A stretch of 64,000 nucleotides of DNA from Halovivax cerinus (GTDB taxonomy: Archaea; Halobacteriota; Halobacteria; Halobacteriales; Natrialbaceae). The DNA is taken from positions 1,426,001 through 1,490,000 of the forward strand of contig NZ_CP101824.1 in NCBI RefSeq assembly GCF_024498195.1, given 5' to 3'. Positions 61,204 through 64,000 of the stretch are shown here, in pieces. Position 1 is the first letter of the stretch; each line of letters begins with the position of its first letter. The position numbers and the translations under genes are program-made. A model generated the notes under the pieces. That model was not told where the DNA came from and made no database searches. It saw only the letters and a program-made list of their open reading frames with translations.

Positions 61204-63273
61204 ATGTCGGTCCAGTTCTCGCCGGTACACGCGGGTACGCTCGTACTGGTGGGGCTGTTGAACCTCGGGCTCGGCGCGTTGCTGGTGCGGACGCGGTCCG
61301 ACCGGAGCGTGCCCGCGCTGTTCGTGTTCTTGTTCGGCGTCTCGCTCTGGACGATCCCGCAGGGGATACTCCTCATCGCGACGGATCGCGCGATATCGTT
61401 CGGGCTGGTGGTCAGCATCAACGTCGGTGCCTCCATCATGTCCGTCGGGCTCTTTCACTTCGGGTTGTCGTACTCCGGACGGACGGCGTGGCTCCGGTGG
61501 CGTCGTATCGGCCTCTGTTACCTCTCGATCCTGTTCTGGGCGGTCCTCTTCGTCACGAACCCGAGCCACGAACTCGTCTACGTCTCGCGGTCGTACGCGG
61601 GCGAACTCCTGCCGATCATCAGCGATCAGCACGCCCTCTACTGGGTGTACGTCTTCTACAACTGGAGTTTCTCCGGACTCGGGGCGTACCTGTTGTTCCT
61701 CGAATACCTGGACGTCCGCGGCGACGGCGTCTACGAGAAACAGGCGGCGCTCGTCGTGCTGGCGCCGGTGATCCCCTTCGTCGCCAACGTGTTCGCGTTC
61801 TCCGGGGCGACGGCGGTCAACTACACGGTGTGGGGATTCGGCGCGACCGGCGTGCTGATCGCGACGGCGATCTACCAGTACCGGTGGCTCGACCTGATCC
61901 CGATCGGTCGCGACCAGGTCATCGAAGGGATGCGCGACGGCTACCTTGTCGTCGACGAGGACGGTCGAATCGCCGACGCGAACCGCTCGGCGGTGGCGTT
62001 GCTCGCGGACGACGATCCGGTCGGCAAGGGGATCGGGCAGGTCCTGCCGGAGTGTCGGGCGTTGCTCGACGGCGAAGCCACCGAACGTCAGTTCGCGCTC
62101 GACGGCGCGATCGTGGACGCGACCGTCTCGACCCTGACCACTCGTCGCGGTGCGGGCTCCGTCGTGATGCTCCGCGACGTCACCGACGAGCGGCGCGCGG
62201 AGCGGCGCTTCCGGGCGCTCATCGAGAACGTCTCGGACGTGATCACGGTCGTGGACGCCACTGGGACGATCACCTATCAGAGTCCGGCGGTCGAGGACGC
62301 GCTGGGCTACGATCCGGACGAACTGGTCGGCACGGCGGTCATCGACGTCGTCCACCCGGAGGACCGGGACGACGCGCGTCGAACCGTCGCCGAGTTGCTG
62401 GATCGGCCGGGGGAGATGGCCCGATTCGAGTACCGCCTCCGGACAGCGGATGGGTCCTCGCGCGTGTTCGATGGCGTCCTGACGAACCTCCTCGAGAACG
62501 ACTTCGTCGACGGCATCGTCATCACGTTCCGAGACGTGACGAGTCGCAAGCGTCGCGAAGAACAACTCGTCACGCAGAACGAGTACTTGGACGAGTTCGC
62601 GGAGATCGTCTCCCACGACCTGCAGGGACCGTTGATGTCGATCAAAGGAAACGCCGACCTGGCCCTGTCGACGGGCTCCGTCGAGCACGTCACCCACGTC
62701 CTGGACGCCGTCGATCGAACGAATCAGCTCGTCGACGATCTCCTCCAGATTGCGCGCACGGGGCGTCGGATCGAGGAACTCGAACCGGTCGCGCTGGGTG
62801 ACCTCTCCCGGTCGGCCTGGGGACGTGTCTGGAGTCCGGACGCCGAACTCGTCGTCGAGACGGAGCAGACGATCCTCGCAGACCCCGACAGGGTGCGCCA
62901 GCTCCTCGGGAACCTCTTCGGTAACGCGGTCGAACACGGTTCGACCGACGGTCGCGCCGATCACTCCCGAAACACGCTCGCACGGAGTGGCGGCGACCGC
63001 CAGTCCACCGCCACCGAGCCGGAGCGTGGCGTCACCGTGGCGATCGGCTCGCTCCCGCTTGGCTTCTACGTCGAGGACGACGGCCCCGGCATCCCGCCGG
63101 ACGAACGGGACCGAATCTTCGATCGCGGCTTCACGACGAGTGACGACGGACTGGGCCTCGGGCTCGGGATCGTCAAACAGATCGTCGGTGCGCACGGCTG
63201 GTCGATCCGCGTTACCGAGGGGTCTGACGGCGGGGCTCGCTTCGAAATCTCGGGCGTCGAACTCGCCGACTAG
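61204..63273 (+). CDS. 7TM-PAS-PAS sensor histidine kinase
   Basis: A 689-residue membrane kinase. Residues 1-235 form the seven-helix N-terminal sensor domain (histidine kinase N-7TM type). A first PAS-like domain spans about 245-340 and a second about 345-470 (RALIENVSDVITVVDATGTITYQSPAVEDALGYDPDELVG). The HisKA box is EIVSHDLQGPLMSIKG with the phosphoacceptor His. The ATPase has the N box LLGNLFGNAVEHG, the G1 box VEDDGPGIPPDERDRIF and the G2 box GLGLGLGIVKQIV. No response regulator is adjacent. The start at ATG 61204 begins just before the first helix. Confidence 0.9.
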   Translation: MSVQFSPVHAGTLVLVGLLNLGLGALLVRTRSDRSVPALFVFLFGVSLWTIPQGILLIATDRAISFGLVVSINVGASIMSVGLFHFGLSYSGRTAWLRWRRIGLCYLSILFWAVLFVTNPSHELVYVSRSYAGELLPIISDQHALYWVYVFYNWSFSGLGAYLLFLEYLDVRGDGVYEKQAALVVLAPVIPFVANVFAFSGATAVNYTVWGFGATGVLIATAIYQYRWLDLIPIGRDQVIEGMRDGYLVVDEDGRIADANRSAVALLADDDPVGKGIGQVLPECRALLDGEATERQFALDGAIVDATVSTLTTRRGAGSVVMLRDVTDERRAERRFRALIENVSDVITVVDATGTITYQSPAVEDALGYDPDELVGTAVIDVVHPEDRDDARRTVAELLDRPGEMARFEYRLRTADGSSRVFDGVLTNLLENDFVDGIVITFRDVTSRKRREEQLVTQNEYLDEFAEIVSHDLQGPLMSIKGNADLALSTGSVEHVTHVLDAVDRTNQLVDDLLQIARTGRRIEELEPVALGDLSRSAWGRVWSPDAELVVETEQTILADPDRVRQLLGNLFGNAVEHGSTDGRADHSRNTLARSGGDRQSTATEPERGVTVAIGSLPLGFYVEDDGPGIPPDERDRIFDRGFTTSDDGLGLGLGIVKQIVGAHGWSIRVTEGSDGGARFEISGVELAD

Positions 63274-63342
63274 GCGTTTCGGTTCGACCGGCAGGTACGA
63301 GCCAGGCGACGCTCGTCCGGGCCTGTGCGATAGTACCGCGCG

Positions 63343-64000
63343 TCAGACGACGGCGATTCCGTCGACGAGGACGAACCCGAACGCGAGCCCGATCAGTGCG
63401 CCCGCGCGGTGGAGTCCGACGTACCAGGGTTCCGGCGTCACCGTCTCGCTCCCGCCGAAGCCGATGAGTTCCAGTTCCTTCGAGACCGTACTGTACGTGT
63501 AGGCACCGAGCAGACCGACGATACCGCCGACGACGAGCAGGAGGCCGAAACCGATCGGCGCGCCGATCCAGCCACCGTTCGCGAGGGCGGCCGACGCGGC
63601 CGTCGAGACGAACGCCACCGCGGCGATCAGCGCCGCCTTCCCCCGTCCAACGTCGAAGGCGGAGGCCACTCCGCCGTAGACGATAGCGGCCGTCCACACC
63701 CCGGAGACGGTTACGACGGCCAGCCAGAGCGATCCATCGGGAAACAGCTGCGAGACGGCCGCCGTCCGCACGCCGTCGAGCGTTCCCGGGTGGGTCCAGT
63801 CTGCGACCACTCGTTCGACCGCGATCGGGCGGGCGGCGTACCGGAGGAGACCGGGCACGGCGGCGAGGGCGGCGATACCAAGTCCGTCGCGGAACGCGGC
63901 GATCGCGTCCCCGTCGCCCCTCCCTGCGCGGCCGGCGACGAGCACGGGAAGCCCCGCGATCAGGACCATCCAGGCGAACGGAGCCAGCGCGGCCCGCGGC
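63343..64000 (-). CDS. Membrane protein, 5' end outside window
   Basis: The frame stays open from the TGA near 63343 to the window edge, giving at least 218 residues. It contains five or six hydrophobic segments (for example GLGIAALAAVPGLLRYAA and FGLLLVVGGIVGLLGAYTY) and ends GFVLVDGIAVV. It is a haloarchaeal integral membrane protein, possibly a Yip1-like family member from the VADWTHPGTLDGVRTAAVS segment, but this is tentative. An ATG at 63969 exists, though the upstream frame encodes further hydrophobic residues, so the gene probably begins outside. Confidence 0.6.
   Translation of the reverse strand, partial: PRAALAPFAWMVLIAGLPVLVAGRAGRGDGDAIAAFRDGLGIAALAAVPGLLRYAARPIAVERVVADWTHPGTLDGVRTAAVSQLFPDGSLWLAVVTVSGVWTAAIVYGGVASAFDVGRGKAALIAAVAFVSTAASAALANGGWIGAPIGFGLLLVVGGIVGLLGAYTYSTVSKELELIGFGGSETVTPEPWYVGLHRAGALIGLAFGFVLVDGIAVV

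Noticed and set aside
61186-63195. A 669-residue minus-strand open frame
   Set aside because: Antisense to the histidine kinase, whose domains are all recognisable on the + strand.

Overview
The window comes from a haloarchaeon (class Halobacteria). Coding regions are GC-rich and the proteins are very acidic. The genes include an archaeal PriL primase subunit, a Tat-exported lipoprotein, PGF-CTERM-type surface proteins, haloarchaeal HTH regulators and a 7TM histidine kinase. The genus cannot be fixed from sequence alone.

Region 1 (1-19.6 kb) is a surface-glycan or N-glycosylation locus. It holds a CapA-like phosphoesterase, an ATP-grasp ligase, a sugar N-formyltransferase, a non-hydrolysing UDP-GlcNAc 2-epimerase, three glycosyltransferases, a polytopic GT-C-like protein, two alkaline-phosphatase-superfamily enzymes, a neuC-neuA-neuB operon for a CMP-activated nonulosonic (sialic/legionaminic-type) acid, and a PglK/MsbA-like ABC exporter. 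Base composition changes sharply within it (AT-rich at about 4.44-5.6, 7.6-9.0 and 13.7-14.8 kb), and a decayed IS5-type transposase lies at 9.2-10.1 kb. This fits a mosaic, horizontally exchanged locus.

Region 2 (20.2-34.5 kb) is the most unusual part. It opens with a structured leader followed by two overlapping genes for small CPxC zinc-ribbon proteins (A and B). The 3' end of gene B plus a conserved tail of about 90 bp then recurs, always on the + strand, at 20.9, 22.1, 24.3, 25.7, 27.4, 29.5, 31.6 and 32.6 kb, with a partial copy at 34.4 kb. The intervals hold small toxin-antitoxin-like pairs: TumE/DUF7342, HTH/PIN, MntA/HepT, AbrB/PIN, HicBA, DUF433/DUF5615 and RHH/PIN. Several are broken. 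The layout resembles a cassette array in which the end of gene B is the recurring junction. No integrase or transposase was seen inside it.

Region 3 (34.7-57 kb) is mostly ordinary chromosome. It carries another phosphatase-superfamily protein and a second polytopic membrane protein, an alpha/beta-hydrolase-like protein, PriL, an orphan TumE-like gene, a regulator and FAD monooxygenase, an intact DUF433/DUF5615 pair, a DUF4382 lipoprotein behind regularly spaced palindromes, a SpoIIM-like membrane protein, an amidohydrolase, and two large secreted proteins (GH99-like and subtilisin-like) with matching C-terminal anchors.

Region 4 (57.3-64 kb) repeats the Region 2 theme with a diverged family. 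A similar leader precedes genes A' and B', and 3' fragments of B' recur at 59.9 and 61.05 kb around a DUF7718-type pair, an HTH regulator and a second MntA/HepT pair. A 7TM-PAS-PAS histidine kinase and a membrane protein cut by the window edge close the window.
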